Both the position numbers and the translations under genes were made by a program. A DNA stretch of 64,000 nucleotides from Magicicada septendecula (taxonomy: Eukaryota; Arthropoda; Insecta; Hemiptera; Cicadidae), in NCBI GenBank assembly GCA_034769895.1, contig CM068369.1:144233574-144297573 (forward strand), read 5' to 3'. Position 1 is the first letter of the stretch. Every line of letters starts with the position of its first letter. Positions 36,990 to 48,897 of the stretch are shown piece by piece. The notes under the pieces were generated by a model. That model was not told the origin of the DNA. It searched no databases and was given only the letters and a program-made list of their open reading frames with translations.

Positions 36990-38330
36990 ATTTTCATCTT
37001 TAACATTAAAAAATAAGTATACCAATTAACTTTTACTTTATTATAGTTTTGTTTTAGTTACTAGCAGTAAAATCTGTACGCGCCAGTTCATCAACGCGAT
37101 AGTATCACAGTAGCTTCAGTTATTTTGAATTTTGCAAGAAGTTACAATTGTGTAAAATGTTAACTTATTAGACTATATTCTGCCTGTAACAAAAATATTA
37201 CATCGGAAAAACGTTATTACATAATTGGCCATAGTTGTGAAGTAAGCTATAATCAATGCAAGGAAAGTAATCTTGTCTTCTTCTAAAATGGTTAATATTC
37301 AAATCCTAGTACACTTATTAATTAACTGGTAATATTAATGTAAGTATACCGTCCAGGATATTATAGCTTACTAAAAACAAATATCGTCTACTGTCTTTAT
37401 TATATTACTTTTGTTTATTCAATAAGCATATAACTTATTAAAATTAATATTTCCTACGTACTGAAAATTTAAACTTTGATGTTAATAGTAATAATTTTAC
37501 CTAATGCTTGAGATATTCTCAAGTACATATTTTGAAGCATAATTTTTATATTGAAATATAAAACATAAACAATAAGTTGATTTCTACAAATGTGTCATTA
37601 GTACTGACAATTACTGTCACTTACTGCAGCTTCAGTGGTTACATTTGAACTGAAGGAACGACAGGTATAGAACAACAACATACTGTTAGAGAGGTGTGGT
37701 TGTGGTATGACTAAGGGAAATATCGGGAAACCTGGGTAAACAGTTGGTGAACAAAGGTAAAACGTGTTCCTTTACAATAATCTTTTGTGCCTAAAACATA
37801 ACATAGCGCCGTCTTATCTGAAGATAATATGCCGGTAAACACCACTCTTGAAGCCCAGAAATGGTCAGACATGCCTACATTTATAATTGACCTATATGTA
37901 TAGTGCAGTTCATTGTGATAAAAGATAATTGTGAACGGAAAAATGTTTAATATTTACTGCGTTAAAAATAATATAATACAATGCATTAGAAGTAAATACA
38001 CCAAGTAACAAGTAACTTATTATAATAAAATAAAAAACCTGTAAGATTTATTCCAACACTACCTCCATACTCCGTACTTCCTGTAATTTGGTGTTATCTC
38101 CATACTTCAAAATTACTAAAGATAAATATTTGAAAGGGGCGACAGAGTATGGATTGGAAAGGGGGTTTTTGGAAATTAGTGATTGCAAGAGGTAAAAAAG
38201 TTACAGACATAGAAAATACTGTTACGACATTACAGGACAAGCTACATGTTTCTCGGCTATTCCAGAGGAGCCCGGCTGTAATGTGTGTGTGCATACATAC
38301 TGCGCTACATTGAGATGAAGAACAATTACG
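36990..38330. other. No gene recognised
   Basis: AT-rich DNA with short open frames only. It leads into the candidate promoter below. Confidence 0.4.
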
Positions 38331-38465
38331 TGATACTTGTCACGCGTCAGCAACGAGACTTTTCCAGACCATACCGGTCCGCGCTGTCTTCAAGGCCGCA
38401 GTCAATAACGTTCTAGTGTTTTCTAGTAGACATGTATTACGGAATACGCCGGAATCTCAGCGGGG

Positions 38466-38501
38466 TATAAATACAAGACTTTAGCGGGGCTTAGTTCAGT
38501 T
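38466..38501 (+). promoter_or_regulatory. Candidate core promoter: TATA box and TCAGTT initiator
   Basis: TATAAATA at 38466-38473 is followed by TTCAGTT at 38495-38501, placing the initiator A (38498) 32 bases downstream of the TATA start, the standard RNA polymerase II spacing; TCAGTT is the arthropod initiator consensus. The ~120 bases upstream are more GC-rich than the surroundings and include TTCTAGTGTTTTCTAG at 38411, loosely like a heat-shock element. No downstream open frame is evident; the next coding-like DNA is a LINE fragment from 38885. It could be the 5' end of a spliced gene or a transposon promoter. Confidence 0.4.
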
Positions 38502-38884
38502 ATTGTCGGGTGATTACACAGTACGTTTAAGTGGCGATTTATTGTAGTGCTGTTCGAAGTATTGTGGCGAAGTGTTATGTGTTTTATAATAGTGCGGTAC
38601 TCTATTAGTAAACATTATTTTTGCGTGTAAACCATTTTTATTTGATTTGTTAAAAAAGACTATCTTGTTGATTACAAACAGTTAAATTGTGATAATCAAA
38701 GCTGATGATTAGTGACTTAATTGGTGTCTTGTATTTTGTTTTCCACTGTATCGTACGACGATCCTACACCATCGTAACAATATAAAGAATTTATAAGCAA
38801 TAACACATGCTTGGAAGATAAAAGTGTAAGCAAAAAAAAACTACCAAAAAATAAAAAAGTTGTTAGATAGGAAAATTATTGCGC

Positions 38885-39535
38885 GGGAAGCATGCAAGAA
38901 AAATACAGAAAGTATATATCAACAAAGAACATACTAACCAGTGGCTTACTAAGGGAGACATAAAAGGAAAACCGAAGCATTAGTAGTGGCGTGTCAAGAT
39001 CAAGCAGTTAATGCTACTCCCAACTACAAAGGCAAAATACTAAAGCCCCAAAAAATTCTAAAATAGCCCAAGTGTAGGTTATGCCATAGTCAATCTGAAA
39101 CCATTTTCCACCTAATAAGTGGATGTCTTCACCTACCTGCCATAGGACGACACAATGCAGTTGCTAAGTTGATACATTGGGATATATTCAACGGCGCAAT
39201 ACAGAAGTCCCAAATAATTAAGACAATCACAAACCAAAAACCATTATAGAAAAGATCAAATAACAGTTCTAGATCAGATGGATACGGGCAGGGCTGTACC
39301 TAACAATAAACCAGACATAATTGTAAGAGATCAGTAGAACAAAACCTGTCTACTAAAAGGTACATCTATATAACTTGTTTATAACATCGTACACATGGAG
39401 GACAAAAAGTTAAGTAAATATAGAGACTTTAATGAGACGTTGGGAGGATGTAGAAGGTACAAACGCAGAAAGTTCCCATAGTCATAATAGCAACGGAAGT
39501 AATTAGTAACAACATTATGGAACATTTAAGTAACT
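38885..39535 (+). pseudogene. C-terminal fragment of a LINE with restriction-like endonuclease domain
   Basis: Pieces in shifting frames give, in order, QWLTKGDIKG, then EALVVACQDQAVNA, then a CCHC-type cluster followed by RHN (CRLC… HLISGC… IGRHNAVAKLIH, 39073-39180), then NKPDIIVRD and KKLSKYRDF. This order (CCHC, RHN, PD…, K…KY) is that of LINEs ending in a restriction-enzyme-like endonuclease, the R2/NeSL/R4-type architecture. The RT itself is absent. At least four stops or frame changes make it dead. Exact clade is inference. Confidence 0.65.
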
Positions 39536-39649
39536 TACCAGACACACACTTATTTTAGACCATTCAGAAGGCAGATATCTTAAACACAGCTCAGATAGTT
39601 ACAAAGTATATACATAATTAAGCTAGCAGAGGAGCAGCACCTTATGTTT

Positions 39650-40510
39650 CAGGTAAAAAATTGGTGACTGCTACATAATCCAACAGCAGTTTGGATAGAT
39701 GGGCGTTTCCAACCGTTGATCCTGACTGCCAAGTGAGACAATAATAATAAGTTTTTTATGTTTCGAAGGAGATTGTGGAAAACTAATGTTTGCCTCAGGA
39801 GGGCTTGCACTCCTACGGTTTGTGGACTCGCACTCACCAAAACAACAAATCCTTTGCCCACGGCATGGATCCACCTCGGGACTCACCTTTCGCAATATTT
39901 CAAGTTGGTGTCATTTGCTTCGACATGTGGAAGCTCAACTGTTTTAAACCTTCAGCGGGTCCACCTGTTATCTGCTATTTTTTCAGCGGCCCTAGCAAGA
40001 TGATTTCTGCTTCCTTCTTTTGCCTTCGTACTTTTTCTATGTAAGTTGCTGCCTGATCCCAGTGCTGTTTGCTCTGCAGCTTGCATCATTAGTGCGATGA
40101 TATTTTTGGCCAACATCCGTCCCACTACGTTTTCCAGTGTTTGTCTCTCCTCTCTTAATCTGTCACAGCTGTATGCTGTGGTGCACAAAGTGTGGTGCAC
40201 ATAGTCTAATTCCTGTTTGCACAAAATCCAGTCTGGTCTCTGTACTTTCCTCATCCTATATAGATAAGACCGAAACAGGCCGTAATCAGTTAGAAATTGT
40301 GTTATGTATTTAACCTCTCCATGTTTGCGATCAGTCCACTCAGCTAACTGCTTTATGAGCCTAGCGGACTGGCTCATAAGACAGGGAAGCACCTTTCACT
40401 TTGTGTCACTGATCAATCTTTCCTGCCACTGAGCCATAGTACGGGCCCTGGCCTCTCTGTGAGCTTGTACGTTATCTAGTTTGACCTTCTACTTGTAAAC
40501 CTGTTTCCGT
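39650..40510 (-). pseudogene. R1-clade-like LINE C-terminal fragment
   Basis: Reading down from 40510 on the minus strand: REARARTMAQWQERLISDTK, a stop, then RLIKQLAEWTDRKHGEVKYI, TQFLTDYGLFRSYLYRM, a Cys/His cluster (CKQELDYVHHTLC), and LREERQTLENVVGRML, with the reading frame ending at 39952. The W-R-HGE-TQ-L-G-G-F-YL pattern followed by a Cys/His knuckle is typical of the polyprotein end of R1-type non-LTR elements. Bases 39650-39950 would be the 3' untranslated region. It is 5'-truncated at an AAT microsatellite. Confidence 0.7.
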
Positions 40511-40523
40511 TCATGTGCCAGCA

Positions 40524-40535
40524 GATTGAATAATA

Positions 40536-40592
<57 letters not shown>
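40524..40592 (+). repeat. AAT microsatellite
   Basis: About 20 near-perfect AAT/TAA repeats next to the truncated 5' side of the minus-strand R1-like fragment. Confidence 0.9.
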
Positions 40593-43500
40593 GTGACTTC
40601 AGTTTGTACTAATGGAACTATTTAGACTAGGTAGGATAGACTGCTTTATATAGCGAACCGTTCACGTTCACTTACAGGGAAACAGCAGCACCCTTCAGCC
40701 GACTGTTATTACCCACGATGAAAAACCCACCTGCTGTATGTGAAAAACGGGCACTCATTTCATGGGGCGAAAGGTATATTTGTTGTAAATGACAGAAGAC
40801 ATTTAGTAGTTGAATTTTTTCATCACTTGAACGATCCACTTCTTTACGTCTTGTTACTTGTAACTCAACGTCGTGCATGTCTTTCAAACGTACATCATGT
40901 AATATGTAATCTGTATAATAGTTTGGTCAACCCACCTTCAGTTAGATATGGTTATTTTTATTTCATCTTATGTGGAGTTGCAAAATTTATTGTGTTTTTA
41001 AATAATCATTGTTCCCAAATGTTAAAATAAATCTTTAAACGTTTGATTATTTCATAAAATTTCTTAAAAACAGGTTTTCCAGAATCGAGAAAGATTTAAT
41101 GGTGTGTTTAGTTAAACTGGAGGAAAAAATATTTGCATAGTGTCTTTCTTTCAGAAGTTCCTATGTTGGTTTATCATCTAATTATATCATACTAAGTCAC
41201 TGTAGAGAATTTAACACAAAAGTGTGTTTTGTGCTATGACCACATGTGTGTGTTTTGTCACAAAGATAATAAGTACTCGTAACAGTCCACAGAATTCATC
41301 AGAGCAGGATAGACATCATTGAGTCCTAGAGTGACAATCTGCGTAATGTTCTCGATTTTTGTACAGTATACGGATGTTGTTATAAATAATCTATTTCTTA
41401 TTTCGCTACAGCTTTACTACCTGATACGTTGTAGACGACGAGCTGAAAATCAGTTCTGAAAGAACTTTCGATGAATAACTCAGTACGTGTTCAAACAATG
41501 CAAGGAAGTTAGATACAGATAGTAGGTAACAGAGCGGGGAGAATTATTACCAAAGTTGAATGTTTGTGTTGTAACTTTACCTCGTGCACATAATGAAAAT
41601 ATAAATTACAAATTGTAAGTAACTGTAAATTATACATGAAAAGTATTAATTACTCTTAAATTATTTAGACACTGATTTCAATATCCCACATAAACGATAC
41701 GTTATGTATATTCTCTGTGACAATAGAGTGATATATTTCTACCATAAAGTGCTTATACAGAACCGAGAGGGCACAATAAATACGCTTGTTATTTTACTAC
41801 GAACTCCATTTACCCACTTGTATGAAGTCAAACAAAAAGCTGTTCAAATTCCAAACAAATAAAAACGCATTATATTATTTACCATAAACACTGAAATATT
41901 TTTTTATTGAAGTCAACTGTAATTTTTTTAATTTTTATATAACTAAATTATTGAAATATATTTCAAGTCTATCTGTTAATCTATAGAACAGCTTACTGTG
42001 TATAAATTCATCACACTACAAGTTAATAAGACTGATGAATTTTTCAAAAAGACTCATACCGTCTTTTTTTTGTTTTTTTTTTTATTTGGCTAATAGGAAA
42101 GACGAAAGTAATGCCTAATGTATTCACCTGTGGGATAACACAAATTGTAAGAGTTGTTTTTCGTGCATTTAAAATTATTAAAATAGTTATTTAGTTATAA
42201 TTTAATATAAGCCTGTAGTAAATTTGACATTGACCTTCGTTGTGAATAATGTTATTTTCATGTTTATATTTATAAAGAAAATCTTTTAAATGGTTGCGAT
42301 TTAGAATTAAAAGGTGACTAAAATTTCAAATCTTTTACTTTACTGTTAGTTTGATGTGTTTGCTGAAGATTTAAATCATTACACAAGGAAGTTTTAATCT
42401 TTAATGGAAAACATACATTTACTTATTCAAAAATATTTATTTTATATTATGAATATTAAACTGGTGTATCAGATTATAATATCTGTCTGATATTGTTACT
42501 ATTTATCGTTACTGTAGTAGAACAGAAACATTTTCTGAAGCTAAAAAGAATTCTGCTAGAACAGATTCAAGTTTATGTTTATTAAGAATGTGTGTAATGT
42601 AGAGTACTGTTACAATGAATTATGTTAATTTAATTTTTTATTTAATTTGTTCTTATAGACAAAACTAATTATAATACAGTAAAAATTATAATTATAAAAC
42701 ATAACATTACCTGGCATACATAACACGTTCGAATTAGATGGTTTATTTTTGGGTTTATTGCCTATTTCGTTTGGCTCTGTGGATCAGAATCTCGCTTGTA
42801 GGTGCAAATATTTTTCAACTCATTAAAAATGGGCGTACTGCGTTACTGCTTACGTAAAACATTGATAAAGTTGGGGGAAGTTTGTGCGATAGGACATTCC
42901 GATTCGCCGCACTTGAAACGATTACCTGCCCTCATGATTAATATGTATGTACACAGTAAGCGCCTATACTTTCAATCACGAGACCCCATAAACTTTTTTC
43001 TGTCACTGAAAGCAAAGTAAATAATGCATTCTGCTCATATTTAAATAAATAACAAATGTGTTAATTAACATTTGCAACAATATGAAGTGTAGTAAATTAT
43101 AGTAAGTTTTATTTTGAAATGTTTTCAAATTTAAGTTTTTTACAAAGTTTGTCTATACAAGCACAAAATATTTCAACATTCTATTGAGTTTGTAAATTTA
43201 ATATAAATTATAACAGAAATTTATACAGTTTTCAATTTATTAATAAAGTACTACATTTCTTCGGATACAATCAACCAGCTAACATTTGGTGGTGCGCATT
43301 ATATTGGGCTTTCACTTGTGTACTCTCTCATGTTATAGCCTATATAAACTATATAGTAGCCTATATAAAAAAGTAAGAAGCGCGTAGAATTTTATTGCGC
43401 GATAATTTTAAACGAACTACAGATAATTGAACTTTGTTAAAAATTATGGTTTGTAGGTCTATACCTGAAAAGTCCCTATTGTCAAGGAGTCTTTATATGA

Positions 43501-44795
43501 ATTTCACAGACCGCAAATCTAATTTGTTTCAAATATTATAGTTCTGTAATTATAAATTTCAAAAACTAAAATTTATTTTAGTAAGTCTGTAATTAATCGA
43601 TGATGTTAAGAAAAATGGTGGCACCTCTGTAAGCGCCAAACTACCGGCAATTATCCGTGAAGGATCGTTGATACCGCGGATGTTGACTGTAACGATTTAT
43701 CATCTTGTGTACCTATAAAATTGTGTGTGTAGACCGGTGGGTATGTTTGGAGTGTTCAACGCACACACGATATGTTTGTATTTTAAGTAAATATAGTCAG
43801 GATAAACTATAGACGATTTAAATAAATAGAAAGTTTTATCGTAAGTGTGGTTTCAAAATGATGTAATTTCAAACGTAAAAACATTTTGGGAAACAGTTTT
43901 GAGCGTAAACTCTGTCTTAATAAATATTGGAATAATTAAAACTAAACTTTATAAATAGATGTCGGGCAAGTGTACAGGTGCTCATTACATTGAGTGTACA
44001 CTAAAGGACTCTTTCAAGGACATATAATTCCCTATATAATGCAGTAGGGAGTTGTTTCCTGTCTATATAGAATATTCATACAGACCGGATACTCATATAC
44101 AGAATATTCATACGTTGGCTTGCGGCAATAATTCATACGGCAATATGCCTGTAGTCCTAGTTATTCTCATCATATTATTTATCATGAGTACATAGCCTAT
44201 ATATTCTAACAAAGCGTATGAAATAGAATGGTCTACTGCAATATGTTTATACGCGTGTGTGCATATGTGGAAACCGAAAGTTACACGGTCATATTATGTA
44301 CTAATTTTTATCTATGAAGAAAATATGATCTTTACACGTAAATGATAACTGTAGCCTAATTAATGTAAAATTATATTACGTTAAGTTGAAGTTTGTAGCT
44401 GTTCTAATTACTAAGCATTGGTCATTTCCTGTTTAAGGTTTAGCAGCAAAATGTTACAACAAAATGAAATAAAATATCGCTACTACATATACTTCTTATC
44501 AATATTCTCTTGATGAAATTAAAAATTTATATAATTGAAGTTACTTTCAGAAACTCAAGAGGAAGATGTATTTTAAAAACGAGACTTTTTATTACATTCA
44601 GAGTATTGTGTAATGCTATAAAATATCCTTGTATAGCTCTGAGCTTCATAGCTGTTATAGCTTTAGGTGTGGTTACATGTAATGTAAAATGGATAGAAAT
44701 TTCCTCACCAACGAGGTGGAGATTAACGGAGAGAGTCAAACACATAAGCATATACATTGAATGCGCAAACATATTCTACATGCAAACATTAAATA
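40593..44795. other. No gene recognised
   Basis: About 4.2 kb of AT-rich DNA. Open frames at 40740-41030, 42802-43020 and 44510-44818 lack recognisable domains. The last begins with TTG and runs into the hAT insertion. A TTACTTTCAG / AAACTCAAGAG sequence near 44541 looks like a splice acceptor, but nothing else supports an exon. Confidence 0.4.
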
Positions 44796-44818
44796 CCAGA
44801 AACCAGTGGCGTAGCTAG

Positions 44819-45389
44819 GCTTTTTGGCGCCCGGAGCAAAAAGATCGTCGGGCGCCTCGCCTTCACAAATAAAAGGGGCCAAAAGAGCAAAAATGAAGTA
44901 AAAAAAAGGGGCCATCCAGTGAACAAAGTAGGCCTACTTAATGAGTGCAAATGTGTAGAATTTTATATGAAAGCACGCGCAGAAAAGTCTTAAGAATAGT
45001 TGTTAAATCAAAATTAAGAAATTACATATTATAAGTTTAATATTACCGGTATTTAGTTTGTATACATTTATTAGTAACAAACGTAGACTATAAAAAATGT
45101 AGGAATATAACAAATTTATAACATAAAAATGTTCTAATAAATAAGCAAATTTATTGTAAGTCTAAAGCGCATCGTCAAAACAATATCCTAAAGCAACATA
45201 AAGTTCCGTCTTCTATTAATAAACACTTAATATTTATTTTTATTATTTAATTAAAATGTAAAATACGTTTAATGTTTGCGTAAAAATGTAATAATGTTTA
45301 ATATGTTCTAAAATGTAACTTTCCTGGTCTTAATTGCTGCAAAGTCGGTTATTAAATCACTATAATCTAAAGACGAAGCAATGTCGTTT
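44819..45389. other. hAT 3' non-coding region
   Basis: AT-rich DNA between the transposase end and the left terminus, with a GC-rich subterminal segment (44819-44860, CGCCCGGAGC / GGGCGCC). Nothing else seen. Confidence 0.5.
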
Positions 45390-46403
45390 TTAAATTGAAA
45401 GTATCGCTAGATTTGATACCCTGTCTTGAGATATTGTTGATCGTAGGTACGATTTAATCAATTTAAGTTTACTTAACGATCTTTTACAAGAAGACACAGA
45501 CACTGGTAAAGTAAGAAACTTTTTAAAGCTGTTGCTAGTGTTTTGTAGGCTTCTAATCCCATTGAAGAAATGTATTGTAGCAGTCACTGAGGTGTAAAGT
45601 CTATTTGTTCTCCGTTAATTTTACCATTTTTAATAAAAGTACGACGTCTTTTAAGTCACTGAACAATTCTTCACTGTTTAGGTAATGAAGATACAGTTTT
45701 GCAAGCACTCTGCACTTAATATTAATTTGGGAAAGCTGTTCCTTAAAATTTATATCCCCATCATTTACGTACGCCTCAAATTTACAGAAGAAACCAACGC
45801 CGTTTTCTAACTCTTTTATGTTAGAGAAACGGCTTGAAATTTTAACTGACAGTTTGTCCAAAATTTCTATTAGAGAACGTCGCATTTCTTGCTGAACGGT
45901 TAATGCAGAATCATCTGCATACTCCCCTGGCATCGTGCGCTACATTCTTATCCTTTTGGTGATACTGACCCCTCATTCATTACATACCTGCTCTGCCTTA
46001 GAAATGACAGTGTCACACAGCTCATTCCTCCAAACTTTTAATTTGGCCGTTACCGTCTCAAAAAGTGTCAGTGCTTGAATAAAGCTTATTCCTTTGGTCT
46101 GCAAGATTTTCTGGATTTTGTCCATAGAAAAAAGAATATCTGTTCAGAAAAAGAGGAAGGTCACAAAATTAAAATTTTCTATCGCATTAATTATTAATGC
46201 TGCATCTTCCCTCGTATCGATTGTTTCAGTCGGTGTATCCCTCAGTTTCTCCAGTGCAGCGATCACTTCATCCAGCTGAGTGGATATTGCTTTCACCGCA
46301 TCTGCTTTTGAGCGCCACCTGGTATCACAATGTCCTTTTAGCGTAATATTTACGAAGTCTTTAAGAACACTCCATCTAAGAGTGGAACAGGAAAAGAAGG
46401 TGA
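45390..46403 (-). pseudogene. hAT transposase, C-terminal part
   Basis: Continuation of the transposase on the far side of the LTR retrotransposon. It starts with FFSCSTLRWSVLKDFV and KGHCDTRWRSKADAVKAI (46403-46250), runs through ALEKLRDTPTETIDTREDAA, and in other frames reaches 45933-45601. It ends with the hAT dimerisation signature LTLPVSVSSCKRSLSKLKLI (from about 45520) and SYLRSTISQDRVSNLAILSI before 45390. Several frame changes. The open frame reaching 46443 includes bases of the retrotransposon LTR and is a chimera. Confidence 0.85.
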
Positions 46404-46407
46404 ATAG

Positions 46408-48792
46408 TGTTACATGACATTTTGCCATGCATCTTGTTAACATAAATATGCTTTAATACTCCTACCAAAACTACCAAGAAACATAATAGTTTTGTTTCAA
46501 GAAATAATTAATTAAACACTTAATTAAATATTGTTTATTCGTAGTCCTTCAGTCTTCGACTGGTTTGTACCCACCCCGCATATACCCGTGGTGCGTGTGG
46601 TACTGATTCTCTCACAGGTATATGGGACCTACAGTTTAACGCCGGATCCGAACGGCATAGTTGGGGAAGGTTTATACTAAGCAGGATACCTCTCGCTGGT
46701 TTGCCATTGCCTTGCGAGGGGAACGGTCGTATCTAAATCAGATGGCCCCCGGCGGGAATTCAACCCGCGCCGACAGCGTAGCAGCGCCACACGCTAGCCA
46801 CTACGCCACGACCGCTCCATATTGTTTATTGTATTATTTAATTCATGTTAGCCAAAACTAATAATTATGTTTATTACAGTTAAAGTAATGTTAATAATAA
46901 TAAGTAAGAAGGGCAATGTTTAGGAACTTACTTATAAGGTTTTGTTGTATTTATAAAAAACTGTATTGTATACAGGAAGTTAAGAGGAATTGTTATCTAT
47001 TACTAATAGTTATTAGTAATTAGTTTGGGTCATTGTGATTAATATTGTATGTGATAATATTAATAACACTAATGTTTATATTAACAGTAAAGTACCAAAA
47101 TAATAGTAATGGAGATTTGTAAAAATAGGCATGTTAAGCTTAGACAGTTAAGGTATTTTGAATAAGAATTTCTATTAAAATTATAATAAACAATGTCAGG
47201 GTAAGTTATATGATTACTAATGGTGTCAAATAGTTTTAATGAAGTGAAAAATACAAGAAGAACTAATAATAAATAATTTTGGGACAAATAATTAAAAGTG
47301 TAATATGGTAATTCAAGAAATATGTTATAGAAGATAGTCAAAAGTGGTGTCAAAATAATCAGTGTTTCATCAAAAGGTCAAAGAAACTAATAAAGTGAAG
47401 ATCGAAGATCTTATAAAAAAGTTATAACAGTTTAAAGAAAATGAAAGATAAAATATTAGAAGTTTGTTTATGTTGATGCTAAGATAGCACCATAGTAACA
47501 TAAAATGTTACATTAGATACCAATAAAAGCTGAGATAGGCCTTAGCAAGTGAAATGTTATAATAAAAAAAATAAAGAGTTGATTATTGGAGCTGAACGAG
47601 AAAGGCTGACATTAAAATAAGAGTGACTAATCTAACAGATTGTAATTTTTCTATCAGTGAATATAAATCTAAATTAAATAATACTGCTAGACAAAATAAA
47701 TAGAAGAAAGAAGTACAACACTATTCTAAAGAAGTAAACCAAGGAATCTCTGAAGAAATACCATCAACCTATCCAGGAAGAGAAGTGTTTTTTGATAAAT
47801 TATTAAACTGAACAATTTTCATCAAAGGCCTAGGCCAAACTTCTCAAAGACATTGTTTACACTTTTAATTAAAACAATTTTGAACTGTCACTGTGAAAAT
47901 AATCTATGAATAACATTATTTTTATTATAAAAAACTATTAATATAGAGGAATACTCTCATCTAAAGTGAATTAGGTCTTAAAAACATTTAACTCAACATA
48001 ACCTAAACACTGTACATTGTAAAACTATTAATATAATCTTGTTAAGGCACTTTGTAATTATTTATAATCCCATGTATTATGGTACTTTTCCTAACATATC
48101 TGTCGTTTATATCGTAGTCAAAAGGACCAAACTTAAAACATACTATTTGTATTTTATTTAATAAATATAAAATATGAAAATGTGTATATCCTGAGATATA
48201 AGAATTACTACTGCTACTGCTACCATACTGAGCATATGTAAAGAACAGCCGGTCAGACTTTGTTAATGATTATATTTGTCTTTTAAGACAATTTAAAGAA
48301 AATAATAAAAGTAGTTGAGTTTAATAAATACAGATAAAAGGTTTTCGTTTCTTTATTTAAGGGATACCAAAATGTGTAAGATATTATAAACACTATATCA
48401 GTGACTGTGAATTTGCTTTGGCAACACTCTTCACTAGGAAATATGGCAGCCTATTCGAATCTGCTTTGCTGAGTTTTAGTTATCACAACTGGCTATTAAA
48501 TAAAAGATAAAAAGAGATCGAATTATAGCTGAAATAGAAACCTTTATAATATTTTAAAAAGCTAATACTTACTATTTTTACAAATAAATTTTATTTGCAA
48601 CCTTTGATTGCAAATTGGCGCTCAACAAATATTACCCTGATAAAATACTCATCCTTCAAAATATTAACAAAGTACACATACAATAACCAAGATATAAACA
48701 AGGTACAATTTTGAGAGGGAAATAGTATTGTCTCGTTACAAATTGACGCCAACAACGTGTGGCTAAATAACCCGTAGAGGTGTCTCGTTACA
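46408..48792 (+). repeat. 5' LTR, interrupted by a SINE
   Basis: Aligns with 54080-55905. Two differences explain its greater length: a SINE with target duplication (291 bases) and a segment of about 268 bases (roughly 47119-47420) missing from the 3' LTR. Near its end it contains two PBS-like modules (48611-48630 and 48740-48765) before the real boundary at 48792. Confidence 0.9.
46540..46818 (-). mobile_element. tRNA-derived SINE with intact RNA polymerase III boxes
   Basis: A 279-base G+C-richer insert flanked by ATATTGTTTATT at 46528-46539 and 46819-46830, a perfect 12-bp duplication. The 3' LTR lacks it. On the minus strand it starts GGAGCGGTCGTGG. It has an A box TGGCGTAGTGG (46808-46798, perfect to TRGYNNARNNG) and a B box GGTTGAATTCC (46765-46755, 9 of 11 to consensus), spaced as in a tRNA. 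A non-tRNA body follows, including CGCAAGGCAATGGCAAACC. SINEs borrow LINE machinery; the partner LINE is not identified. Confidence 0.88.
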
Positions 48793-48795
48793 AAT

Positions 48796-48814
48796 TGGAG
48801 CCCAACTAGTGAGG
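48796..48814 (+). other. Primer-binding site
   Basis: TGGAGCCCAACTAGTGAGG starts three bases after the 5' LTR, the normal place for tRNA priming of minus-strand synthesis, and begins with TGG to pair with the tRNA CCA end. The tRNA species was not identified. Two similar words lie inside the LTR. Confidence 0.65.
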
Positions 48815-48897
48815 CTAGAGATAGAATAACATTGTATTCTTATTGTAAATATTATAGTAATTTCTACTCTAGTGGCGGCTACGGTTAAAAAACAGAG

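Noticed and set aside
36747-37029. Poly-Phe and poly-Lys proteins
   Set aside because: Translations of the AAG/CTT microsatellite.
38340-38560. Hsp70 gene promoter
   Set aside because: The heat-shock-element match is loose and no Hsp70 coding sequence follows.
46144-46443. Transposase start at 46443
   Set aside because: Bases above 46403 belong to the target duplication and LTR; the frame is an insertion chimera.
46661-46861. Small protein or genuine tRNA gene at the SINE
   Set aside because: The tRNA-like part is fused to a non-tRNA body with a 12-bp target duplication, so it is a SINE; the open frame crosses the insertion edge into the LTR.
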